Below are positions 32,893-41,082 of a stretch of 64,000 nt of DNA, piece after piece. The position numbers and the translations under genes were made by a program. The notes beneath the pieces were generated by a model. That model saw only the letters and a program-made list of their open reading frames with translations, made no database searches and was not told where the DNA came from. Each line of letters starts with the position of its first letter. The stretch's first letter is position 1. The stretch is from positions 1 to 64,000 of the forward strand of contig JAILGE010000010.1 in NCBI GenBank assembly GCA_024697065.1, written 5' to 3'. This stretch comes from Lachnospiraceae bacterium. Its GTDB lineage: Bacteria > Bacillota > Clostridia > Lachnospirales > Lachnospiraceae.

Positions 32893-33476
32893 TGAGAAAA
32901 GCGACCGTAAAAAGAACCACAAAAGAAACCGATATCGAGATCACGATCAATCTTGACGGTACCGGCAAGGCAGACATTTCAACAGGCATCGGATTTTTCG
33001 ATCACATGCTGGAAGGTTTTGCAAAGCATGGTTTCTTCGATCTTACCGTTAAGGTAAAGGGAGATCTTGTTGTGGACGGTCATCATACTGTAGAAGATAC
33101 GGGAATCGTTCTCGGAGAAGCGATAATGAAAGCACTTGGCGATAAAGCCGGCATCAGGAGATTCGGCAATTTCACGCTTCCCATGGATGATGCTCTTGTT
33201 CTTTGCAGTATAGATCTTTGCGGCAGACCTTATCTTGGATATGATCTTACATTACTTACGGAAAAGGTTGGTGAGTTTGAGACAGAGCTTGCAAGAGAGT
33301 TCTTCTATGCTTTATCTTACGGTGCGATGATGAATCTCCACTTAAAGCAGTTTTCCGGAGAAAACACACATCACATAATCGAGGCATCGTTTAAGGCTTT
33401 CGGTAAAGCCCTTGACCAGGCTACCGGATTTGATGAAAGAGTAAAGGGTGTTCTCAGCACCAAGGGAAAACTTTGA
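32886..33476 (+). CDS. hisB: Imidazoleglycerol-phosphate dehydratase (HisB)
   Basis: HisB removes water from imidazole glycerol phosphate; this is the monofunctional form (196 residues, no phosphatase domain). The two metal-binding histidine clusters are GFFDHMLEGFAKHGFFD / DGHHTVEDTGI and LKQFSGENTHHIIEASFKAFGKAL. Two in-frame ATGs, 32886 and 32892, both overlap the end of hisD; AAGGAAGG at 32875-32882 does not decide between them. Confidence 0.95.
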   Translation: MLMRKATVKRTTKETDIEITINLDGTGKADISTGIGFFDHMLEGFAKHGFFDLTVKVKGDLVVDGHHTVEDTGIVLGEAIMKALGDKAGIRRFGNFTLPMDDALVLCSIDLCGRPYLGYDLTLLTEKVGEFETELAREFFYALSYGAMMNLHLKQFSGENTHHIIEASFKAFGKALDQATGFDERVKGVLSTKGKL

Positions 33477-33492
33477 AAGGAATCAGATAAAA

Positions 33493-34794
33493 ATGGCAGA
33501 GAAAAAATTCTGTGCGTCGATTTATTTATATCAGGGAAAGGCTGTAAAGAACCGCAGGGACAGAGCAGTCATATCGGAAGAACCCGAAAAACTTGCAGTT
33601 CATTATTGCGATAATTATGCGGATGAGATCATCATCTTTGACCTCTCCGAGACCGATGCGGAACATGAAGAATCATTGCTCATCATGAAGAAGATCGCTT
33701 CAGCTTCGGAAGTACCTGTGATCGGTTGCGGCAATGTAAAGCGTTTCGAAGATATCAAGAAGATTCTTTATACAGGATGCAGCAGGGCCGCGCTCAATTA
33801 CAGCAAAGATGCCAATGTTGAGCTTACTGAGGAAGTGTCCAAGCGTTTCGGCAAAGAAAAGATAGCTGTATGCGTAAAGAAAGCTGATGAAGTAAAGAAT
33901 GCCGAAGACAGGATCCGTGAGTTTGCAAGTCTTGTTATATGCGTAAATGCGGCAGATGAATATGATACCGATCAGGTGCAGAGCGTTGTGGCGGCATCTC
34001 CGACAGAAGTTCTGCTTCCCATGCCGGATGCGGTTCCGGGTAAGCTTGCGGAAGTATTATCCAAGGACGGTATCAACGGATTTTTCGGCCCTCATATAAA
34101 TGCATCCATTGATTCTCTTATGGGGATCAAGTCTTTTTGCGCAGAGCAGGGCGTAACGGTTAACGGTTTTGATGCGAAGCTTAAGTTTTCAGATCTTAAG
34201 ACTGATAAAGACGGACTTATCCCTGTTGTAGTACAGGAGTACAGGACCAATCAGGTGCTTATGGTCGCATATATGAACGAGGAAGCTTTTGAATCCACCA
34301 TAAAGACCGGAAGGATGACATATTATTCAAGAAGCAGACAGTCTCAGTGGGTTAAGGGTGAAACAAGCGGACATTTCCAGTATGTTAAGTCCCTTTCTGC
34401 CGATTGTGATAAGGATACTCTTTTGGCAAAGGTCAGCCAGGTCGGTGTTGCCTGCCATACCGGAAGCTACAGCTGCTTCTTCAATGAGATCGTTAAGAAA
34501 GAATATATTAACAGGGATCCACACAAGGTTCTTGAGGATGTATACGGAGTTATTGCTGACAGAAAGGCCAATCCCAAGGAAGGATCCTATACAAATTATC
34601 TCTTCGATAAGGGTATCGATAAGATATTAAAGAAGGTGGGCGAGGAGGCTACGGAGATAATAATCGCAGCCAAGAATCCGGAAAAAGAAGAAGTGAAATA
34701 CGAGATCTCGGATTTCCTCTACCATTGCATGGTCCTTATGGTTGAAAAGGGCGTGACATGGGATGAGATCATGAGTGATCTTGCCAGCAGGTAA
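33493..34794 (+). CDS. hisIE: HisIE with an extra N-terminal HisA/HisF-like domain
   Basis: The C-terminal half is phosphoribosyl-AMP cyclohydrolase (HisI: MTYYSRSRQSQWVKGETSG, SADCDKDTLL, CHTGSYSCFFNE) followed by phosphoribosyl-ATP pyrophosphatase (HisE: YTNYLFDKGIDKILKKVGEEATE). In front is a region of about 210 residues like a HisA/HisF barrel (CASIYLYQGKAVKN, EIIIFDLSET, PVIGCGNVKR). The first catalytic Asp of HisF (CLDV) is Tyr11 here, so this domain is probably inactive. ATG 33493 is chosen because residues encoded upstream overlap hisB. The full length is 433 residues; ordinary HisIE has about 200. Confidence 0.92.
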   Translation: MAEKKFCASIYLYQGKAVKNRRDRAVISEEPEKLAVHYCDNYADEIIIFDLSETDAEHEESLLIMKKIASASEVPVIGCGNVKRFEDIKKILYTGCSRAALNYSKDANVELTEEVSKRFGKEKIAVCVKKADEVKNAEDRIREFASLVICVNAADEYDTDQVQSVVAASPTEVLLPMPDAVPGKLAEVLSKDGINGFFGPHINASIDSLMGIKSFCAEQGVTVNGFDAKLKFSDLKTDKDGLIPVVVQEYRTNQVLMVAYMNEEAFESTIKTGRMTYYSRSRQSQWVKGETSGHFQYVKSLSADCDKDTLLAKVSQVGVACHTGSYSCFFNEIVKKEYINRDPHKVLEDVYGVIADRKANPKEGSYTNYLFDKGIDKILKKVGEEATEIIIAAKNPEKEEVKYEISDFLYHCMVLMVEKGVTWDEIMSDLASR

Positions 34795-34802
34795 AATTAT
34801 AT

Positions 34803-36680
34803 ATGATAGTAAAAGCTGAGGACAGAAAGCTTGCTCTTACTCATGAGATACTCATGAGTATAGACAAGCCATCACGCTATACCGGTGGAGAACCCAACAG
34901 CGTGATGAAAGATCCTGACAAAACAAAAGTAAGATTTGTCATGTGCTTTCCGGATGTATACGAGATAGGAATGAGCCATCTCGGAATCCAGATATTATAC
35001 GGAATGTTCAATTCCTGGGAAGATGTCTGGTGTGAGAGGGTATACAGCCCCTGGACTGATCTTGACAAGATAATGCGGGACCGAAAGATCCCGCTTTTTT
35101 CACTGGAAAGCCAGCGCCCTGTTAAGGATGCTGATTTTCTGGGGATCACCATACAGTATGAGATGTGTTATACGAATATACTTCAGATCCTTGATCTTGC
35201 GGATATTCCTTTTTATTCAAAAGACAGGACGGATGCTGATCCCATAGTTATCGGCGGTGGCCCCTGTATCTATAATACCGAGCCTATAGCTGATTTTTTC
35301 GATATATTCTATATAGGCGAAGGCGAAGTAAGATACAGAGAGCTTTTGGATCTGTATGAAGAATGCAGGGAAGCCGGTATCGGAAGAGAAGAATTCCTTA
35401 AGAGAGCTGTTGCCATAGAGGGAATCTATGTTCCTTCACTTTATGATGTCACATATGATGAAAATATGAGATTTGTCTCTATGGAGCCGAAGTACGATTT
35501 TGTTCCTGCCAGGATTAAAAAGCAGCTTGTCAAAGATATGAATGAGGCTTTTTATCCCACCGCACCGGTGGTTCCTTTTATCAGAGCGACTCAGGATCGT
35601 GCCGTAATAGAAGTTCAGCGCGGCTGCATACGAAATTGCAGATTCTGTCAGGCGGGCCAGATCTATAAGCCTGTGAGGGAACGCAGTGTTGATTATCTTC
35701 TGGACCATGCCAAGGCTATCCTTAAGAATACCGGATATGAAGAGCTGTCTCTCAGCTCACTTTCGACCAGTGACTACACCGGTCTGAAGAGATTGTTGGA
35801 AGAACTTATCGACTATTGCAGTCAGAAGAAGATAAACATCTCACTTCCTTCGCTGCGTATCGACGCATTCTCTCTTGATGTAATGAATAAAGTTCAGGAT
35901 ATCAAGAAGAGCTCGGTGACCTTTGCTCCGGAAGCCGGGAGTCAGAGGATGCGTAATGTCATAAATAAAGGTCTTACGAAAGAAGATATTTTAAACGGTG
36001 CCGAGATGGCTTTTAGAGGAGGCTGGAATAAGGTAAAGCTTTATTTCATGCTGGGTCTTCCCTTTGAGGAACATGAGGATGCGGAAGCCATAGCAGTTCT
36101 TTGCAATGATATCGCAAAGGTATATTTTGATACTGTGCCGAAAGAAGAGCGCAAGGGCAGTGTACAGATAACAGCCAGCTCATCTTTCTTCGTGCCCAAG
36201 CCTTTTACTGCTTTCCAGTGGGCGCCAATGAATAAACCGGAAGAATTCCTCGAAAAGGCAAAGATCACAAAGGCTGCCGTCAGAGCGCAGCTCAATCAAA
36301 AGAGGATTTCATATCATTATCACGATTGCGGTACCACCATCATAGAAGGGGTACTTGCAAGAGGCGACAGGCGGTTGTCCGCATCTATAGAATATGTTTA
36401 CAGACACGGAGCTATATTTGATGCGTGGACTGAGACCTTCTCCTATGAGAATTGGATTAAGGCTTTTGAGGAAACGGGTGTAGACTATGAGGATTATATC
36501 TTCAGGACAAGACCCGATGATGAGGAATTCCCCTGGGATTTCATTGATTCCGGAGTGCGTAAGGAATTCTTATTGCGTGAGTGGAAAAACGCATCCATGG
36601 CGAAGAAATCGTCTAACTGCCGTGAGCAGTGTATGGGCTGCGGATGTACCGGGTTCGGTTGCGGAGTGTGTGTGGAATGA
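34803..36680 (+). CDS. Radical SAM protein of the TIGR03960 type
   Basis: The 625-residue protein has a B12-binding-like N-terminal domain (FPDVYEIGMSHLG), the radical SAM cluster motif with Cys275, Cys279 and Cys282 (GCIRNCRFCQAG), and a Cys-rich C-terminus (CREQCMGCGCTGFGCGVC). This family is nearly always followed by the DUF2344 protein, and in Firmicutes often by rng and the L21/L27 ribosomal genes. Its substrate is unknown; a tRNA- or rRNA-related modification is often suggested by context. Here the DUF2344 gene overlaps its stop by four bases. Confidence 0.9.
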   Translation: MIVKAEDRKLALTHEILMSIDKPSRYTGGEPNSVMKDPDKTKVRFVMCFPDVYEIGMSHLGIQILYGMFNSWEDVWCERVYSPWTDLDKIMRDRKIPLFSLESQRPVKDADFLGITIQYEMCYTNILQILDLADIPFYSKDRTDADPIVIGGGPCIYNTEPIADFFDIFYIGEGEVRYRELLDLYEECREAGIGREEFLKRAVAIEGIYVPSLYDVTYDENMRFVSMEPKYDFVPARIKKQLVKDMNEAFYPTAPVVPFIRATQDRAVIEVQRGCIRNCRFCQAGQIYKPVRERSVDYLLDHAKAILKNTGYEELSLSSLSTSDYTGLKRLLEELIDYCSQKKINISLPSLRIDAFSLDVMNKVQDIKKSSVTFAPEAGSQRMRNVINKGLTKEDILNGAEMAFRGGWNKVKLYFMLGLPFEEHEDAEAIAVLCNDIAKVYFDTVPKEERKGSVQITASSSFFVPKPFTAFQWAPMNKPEEFLEKAKITKAAVRAQLNQKRISYHYHDCGTTIIEGVLARGDRRLSASIEYVYRHGAIFDAWTETFSYENWIKAFEETGVDYEDYIFRTRPDDEEFPWDFIDSGVRKEFLLREWKNASMAKKSSNCREQCMGCGCTGFGCGVCVE

Positions 36681-37390
36681 TCATAAGATTTAAGTTTTCA
36701 AGAAGGGGGCCTGTAAGATATCTGGGACACCTGGACATGATGAGATATTTCCAGAAAGTCGTGATGAAAGCCGGAGTCAGTGCCAGATATTCCGAAGGAT
36801 TTCATCCTCATCAGCTCATGTCTTTTGCTTACCCGCTGGGGGTTGGCATGGAGACCGACGGTGATTATATGGATCTTGAGATGGAAGACGGCAATGATCC
36901 GGAGACTGTAATGGATGAGCTTAATGCAGTGATGAATGAAGGTGTGAAGATATCTGCTGCCGTGGCTCTTAAAGATAATGCCGAAAATGCCATGGCTGCT
37001 GTTTCAGCGGCGACTTATGAGCTTATCATTGATTGCGGTGCACCTGAAGAAGGCCGTAAAGTGATAAAGGCGGCTGTTAGTGAAATGCTTGCTTCGGATA
37101 CCATTATGGCTGAGACGAAGAAATCTTCGAAAAATATCAGACCCGGAATATTTGCTCTTGATATAGAGCCCGAAGAAAATGTGAACGATCAGATAAAGAT
37201 TTCAATGTTCTTATCCAGCGGATCGAAATTGAATGTAAGACCGGCAGATCTGTTTGATACACTCCTTACAATGCCTTCGGTTGCGGGATCCGGACTGTCA
37301 TTCAGACTCTCGCTGCTCAGGCGTCTGGAAATTTTCGGACTGACGGAAGACGGACGGAATGTGCCGCTTGATCATGCGGATGTTTTGTAG
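36677..37390 (+). CDS. Radical SAM-associated DUF2344 protein (TIGR03936)
   Basis: The 237-residue protein starts at ATG 36677, overlapping the upstream TGA as ATGA; a longer frame beginning at 36629 would overlap the radical SAM gene. The N-terminus RFKFSRRGPVRYLGHLDMMRYFQ and YSEGFHPHQLMSFAYPLGVG define the family. It is the constant partner of the TIGR03960 radical SAM protein, and in some bacteria the two are fused. Function is unknown. Confidence 0.9.
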   Translation: MIIRFKFSRRGPVRYLGHLDMMRYFQKVVMKAGVSARYSEGFHPHQLMSFAYPLGVGMETDGDYMDLEMEDGNDPETVMDELNAVMNEGVKISAAVALKDNAENAMAAVSAATYELIIDCGAPEEGRKVIKAAVSEMLASDTIMAETKKSSKNIRPGIFALDIEPEENVNDQIKISMFLSSGSKLNVRPADLFDTLLTMPSVAGSGLSFRLSLLRRLEIFGLTEDGRNVPLDHADVL

Positions 37391-37517
37391 ATGTAAAAAT
37401 ACACAATTATTTTTCACATTTCGGAGATTTTTTGTTCATGATTTAGTATAATTGATTTGTATTTTCCGTGATTGGATAAAGTCTGGTTTTATATTTGGAG
37501 AAAAGAGGGGTTGTACC

Positions 37518-39179
37518 ATGACAATATCTGATGCTCGTAAACATAGACTGGAGGGGCTGTTTCGGGCTTTTTCCATAGTTGCTGACGGCACGTATGTTTA
37601 TGTCTGTGATATGATCAACAACTATTCAAAGTGGTCTAAGAGTGCTGTAGACTATTTCGGACTGCCTGACGAATATATGGAAGATGCCGGTAAGATCTGG
37701 GGGGAACATGTTCATCCGGATGATAAGGCAAGCTATGATGAGAGCATTAATGAGCTTTTTTCCGGAAAATCTTCATCTCATGATATGCAATACAGAGCAC
37801 TCGGAAGAGACGGCAATTATGTAATGTGCACCTGCAGAGGGGTTATATTATACAATGAGGATCATGTTCCGGAGTATTTCTGCGGTGCCATCAGAAATCA
37901 CGGACTTTACGGACATGTCAATGGTTTGACGGGATTACGTAATAAATACGGTTTCTTCGAAGATCTTAAGGTTGCCATTTCCAAGGAACAGGGCTTTGTA
38001 GTTTCTGCGCTGAGTCTTACACATTTCTCTGCCATAAATACGGTATATGGATATGAGTTTGGAAATCTGGTAGTCCAGAAATTTGCCAGAAAGCTTGTTG
38101 AAGTTATCGGTAATCGTGGCCTTATCTACAGACTGGACGGAGTAAAATTCGGTATCATCAGCGATATATTGAGTATTGATGAGCTTAAATCCTACTATGA
38201 ACGTATCCGCAAAATGTTGAATGACGGATTTGTGGTAGATAACAGAGCAGTCAGTCTCCAGACCAGCGCAGGTGCTCTTGAAGTTGACCATTTTCCTGTA
38301 TCCGATAAAGTAGTTTATTCATGTCTTGTTTATTCCGTTGGGAATTCCAAGCGGTACAGACAGGGAGACATGGAAGTATTCGATAATAAGGTTTCAGGGG
38401 AAAATATTGAAAAACTCGATAAACTTGAAGCCATAAGAAACAGCGTGGCTAATGATTATGAGGGTTTCTGCCTTTATTATCAGCCTGTCATAGATGCCGA
38501 GACGGAGAAACTCAAGGGTGCTGAGGCGCTGATCAGATGGCGCAACGATAAATTCGGGCTTGTTTTCCCTAATGATTTTATTCCCGTTCTTGAGAATGAC
38601 ACCATATTTCCGGCGCTGGGGGAATGGATATTAATACAGGCCATGACTGATGCTAAGCGTTTTATAGCGAAGTATCCGGATTTTGTTATCAATATAAATC
38701 TGTCATATGTTCAGTTAAAAAGAACAGACTTTGTGGAAACAGTATGCAGGATCCTTGCTGAGACCGGCTTCCCCACAAGGAATCTGTGCTTTGAGCTTAC
38801 GGAGAGATGCCGTTTTATCGATAAGGAGATCCTCTATTCAACACTGACAACCTTCAGGGATATGGGGATCAGGATTGCGCTGGATGATTTCGGAACAGGT
38901 TTCGCTTCCATCGATATCTTAAAATATATTCCTTTTGATACCATTAAGATCGAGAGAGTATTTGTTAAAGATATCACTTTTAATGAAAAAGAAAAAAAAC
39001 TCCTTGGATTTTTTACCGGAGTAGCAGCGATCTATGGAAGTGATGTCTGTGTTGAAGGAGTGGAAGATGAAGTGATACGGGATATCGTAAAGAAATATCA
39101 TGTTGATTCATTACAGGGATATTTTTACTCAAAAGCCATAGCGTTTGAGGATTTCAATGCAAAATATATCGATGTATGA
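37518..39179 (+). CDS. PAS - degenerate GGDEF - EAL protein, likely cyclic di-GMP phosphodiesterase
   Basis: The 553-residue protein has an N-terminal PAS-like sensor (about 15-128), a GGDEF domain (about 133-290) whose active site reads LDGVKF at 206-211 and should not make cyclic di-GMP, and an EAL domain (about 305-553). The EAL domain keeps Glu336 (EALIRW), NINLS, ELTER, the metal pair ALDDFGTGFAS and EGVED, so hydrolysis of cyclic di-GMP is likely. ATG 37518 follows GAGGGG at the right spacing. No transmembrane helix. It sits between two parts of the usual DUF2344-rng set. A PilZ receptor gene lies 11 kb away. Confidence 0.88.
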   Translation: MTISDARKHRLEGLFRAFSIVADGTYVYVCDMINNYSKWSKSAVDYFGLPDEYMEDAGKIWGEHVHPDDKASYDESINELFSGKSSSHDMQYRALGRDGNYVMCTCRGVILYNEDHVPEYFCGAIRNHGLYGHVNGLTGLRNKYGFFEDLKVAISKEQGFVVSALSLTHFSAINTVYGYEFGNLVVQKFARKLVEVIGNRGLIYRLDGVKFGIISDILSIDELKSYYERIRKMLNDGFVVDNRAVSLQTSAGALEVDHFPVSDKVVYSCLVYSVGNSKRYRQGDMEVFDNKVSGENIEKLDKLEAIRNSVANDYEGFCLYYQPVIDAETEKLKGAEALIRWRNDKFGLVFPNDFIPVLENDTIFPALGEWILIQAMTDAKRFIAKYPDFVININLSYVQLKRTDFVETVCRILAETGFPTRNLCFELTERCRFIDKEILYSTLTTFRDMGIRIALDDFGTGFASIDILKYIPFDTIKIERVFVKDITFNEKEKKLLGFFTGVAAIYGSDVCVEGVEDEVIRDIVKKYHVDSLQGYFYSKAIAFEDFNAKYIDV

Positions 39180-39243
39180 AAGCAGTCAGAGAAAACGGTT
39201 ATTATAAAAACAATAATTTTGAAAGGCTTTAAAACTGACAGAT

Positions 39244-39807
39244 ATGAGGATTGATAACACGGAAAGCAATACGCATCTTGTATGGGAGCCGGTTAAAGAA
39301 GAACATCTCATAAATGATGAATGGATAGATTTCAGAGTTTCTTCATGGAGATTTCCAAACGGAAAGATATTTGAACCGTATTACAGCTATTCCAGAAAAG
39401 ATTATGTAGTCATAGTGGCAACCGATGAGGCGGGACGCTATATCTGCGTCAGACAGTTTCGACAGGGGATCAGAGAGATCACCACGGAGTTTACTGCTGG
39501 CGGGATAGAAAAAGGTGAAGATCCCATAGCAGCTGCCAAAAGAGAACTCGCTGAGGAAACCGGATATGTTTCAGATGACTGGGAATTACTGACAAAGATC
39601 CCTTCCAATGCGACCATGGCGGACAATCATGCATATATCATAACTGCCGGAGGCTGCAGGAAGGAAAAAGAAAGACATCTGGATCCGATGGAATTCATAG
39701 ATGTGGAACTGATCGAGGCTCAGGATCTGAAAGCGCTGATCGATGATGGTGATTTCAAGCAGGCAGTGCACATTGCCGCTTATTATATTGCATCGGATAA
39801 GGGTTGA
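39244..39807 (+). CDS. Nudix hydrolase, ADP-sugar pyrophosphatase-like
   Basis: The 187-residue protein has a full Nudix box (GGIEKGEDP then AAKRELAEETGY) with VRQFRQGIREITTEF before it, as in ADP-ribose/nucleoside-diphosphate-sugar pyrophosphatases of the NudF/YffH group. It is only moderately similar to the other Nudix protein at 17638. It ends three bases before the RNase E/G gene. The substrate is not determined. Confidence 0.82.
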   Translation: MRIDNTESNTHLVWEPVKEEHLINDEWIDFRVSSWRFPNGKIFEPYYSYSRKDYVVIVATDEAGRYICVRQFRQGIREITTEFTAGGIEKGEDPIAAAKRELAEETGYVSDDWELLTKIPSNATMADNHAYIITAGGCRKEKERHLDPMEFIDVELIEAQDLKALIDDGDFKQAVHIAAYYIASDKG

Positions 39808-39810
39808 ATC

Positions 39811-40887
39811 ATGGCTATCAGGACAGGCAAAGACCGACCGGGTGTTGCAAAAGAAGAGATGATGACAGATGCCGAAAGAGTGATCGTACTGCGATGCGTA
39901 TCACCGGAAGAAGGCAGACTGATCTTATACATCAGGAATAAAAGGATAAATAAAGTCTTTTTTGAAAAAGAAACACCGGGGTATATCACCGGTGATATTT
40001 ATTTGGCGAGAGTAAAAAATACAATTCCTTCATCCGGCGCAGCATATCTTGATGCGGGGCTGGATGAGCCGCTGTTTTTGAATACAGGGAACAGATCGCA
40101 TTTTGCGCCGGCCAACCGCAGGGAAGACTCTGTATTAAAGCCCGGAGACGAGATCGCAGTAAAGGTCAGGAGTACCGCTATAGGGAAAAAGGCAGCCAGA
40201 GCGATATGTGCGGATGAAGTGCCCAGAGAAGAATATATTCACAAAAAAGCTCCCTGTGTCCTTCACAGAGCTCCGGATGAATTTGAAAAAAGCATAAGAT
40301 ATGCGATGTCCTCTCCGGACTGCATCTGGTATACGGATGATAAGGCGATCTATGAAGATGCCCGCAGCTTAAAAGATAAAAAGCTTTCTGAAGAGAGCAC
40401 GTCTTCACAGCGGGATAAGAGCTGCGGTGAAGTGATCAGATTTTATGATGATGAGTCCATATCCATAAAGGCGCTGTTTGATCTAAGGCGGGCGGCGCAG
40501 GATATACTGGACCGCAGGGTCAGATTAAAAAGCGGAGCGGAGATAGTCATAGACCGGACGGAAGCAATGACGGTCATAGATGTCAACAGCGCATCATCGA
40601 GGCATGATTCCGTTCTTGCACTAAATCTAGAGGCAGCAAAAGAAGTTGTATACCAGATAGAGGCCAGAAATCTTGACGGGATGATCCTGGTGGATTTTGT
40701 CAACATGGATTCAACTGAAAGTGAAACGATATTGATTGAGGCTTTGAATGCAGATCTTAAGTCTCTCCAACCTGCGGCAAAGGCTGAAGATATAACAAAA
40801 TTAGGCATTGCAGAAATAGTAAGACCCAAATCAGGTAAAAACACCGGCAGTATAAAAGAGGCTATCAATAGTACTATATTAGCCTAA
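39811..40887 (+). CDS. rng: Ribonuclease E/G family protein, short form
   Basis: RNase E/G enzymes cut single-stranded AU-rich RNA. The 358-residue protein has an N-terminal S1 domain (about 50-130, GDIYLARVKNTIPSSGAAYLD) and the DNase-I-like catalytic region with Asp residues in MTVIDVNSAS and MILVDFVNM. It ends soon after EIVRPKSGK, where other members have EMTRKR followed by the zinc-link Cys pair CPxC; both the usual motif and the cysteines are missing here. It is shorter than the usual 400 or more. The rplU/rpmA genes that often follow are absent. Confidence 0.85.
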   Translation: MAIRTGKDRPGVAKEEMMTDAERVIVLRCVSPEEGRLILYIRNKRINKVFFEKETPGYITGDIYLARVKNTIPSSGAAYLDAGLDEPLFLNTGNRSHFAPANRREDSVLKPGDEIAVKVRSTAIGKKAARAICADEVPREEYIHKKAPCVLHRAPDEFEKSIRYAMSSPDCIWYTDDKAIYEDARSLKDKKLSEESTSSQRDKSCGEVIRFYDDESISIKALFDLRRAAQDILDRRVRLKSGAEIVIDRTEAMTVIDVNSASSRHDSVLALNLEAAKEVVYQIEARNLDGMILVDFVNMDSTESETILIEALNADLKSLQPAAKAEDITKLGIAEIVRPKSGKNTGSIKEAINSTILA

Positions 40888-40891
40888 GATG

Positions 40892-40991
40892 AAAAAAACG
40901 TATTCATATTCCGACGATTTTTAACAGAATATGGGTTAAAAATCGGAAACCCATTGTTTCTAAGGTTCGGCGGGGTTGAAGACGTTTTTTT
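40892..40991 (+). other. Candidate structured RNA downstream of rng
   Basis: AAAAAAACGT (40892-40901) and ACGTTTTTTT (40982-40991) form a perfect 10-base closing stem around a 100-base region. Inside are CGATTTTTAAC (40915-40925) with GTTAAAAATCG (40935-40945), and the mutually exclusive ATGGGTT (40931-40937) with AACCCAT (40948-40954). AACCC can also pair with GGGTT at 40973-40977. It could be a switch, a terminator with a large insert or an independent RNA. I recognise no known class. Confidence 0.45.
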
Positions 40992-41007
40992 ATATTGCTA
41001 ATATAAA

Positions 41008-41035
41008 TTTACGGAAAACGTATTTGGTATATAAG
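41008..41035 (+). promoter_or_regulatory. Possible promoter before the SHOCT-repeat gene
   Basis: TTTACG (41008-41013), 16-base spacer, TATAAG (41030-41035), about 48 bases before the ATG; an AGGAGG site lies at 41069-41074. AAAACGTATT at 41016-41025 repeats the sequence near 40895-40904. Confidence 0.4.
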
Positions 41036-41082
41036 CGGATCAGATATGTCCGTAATAATAAAAAACAGGAGGAACAATAAGG

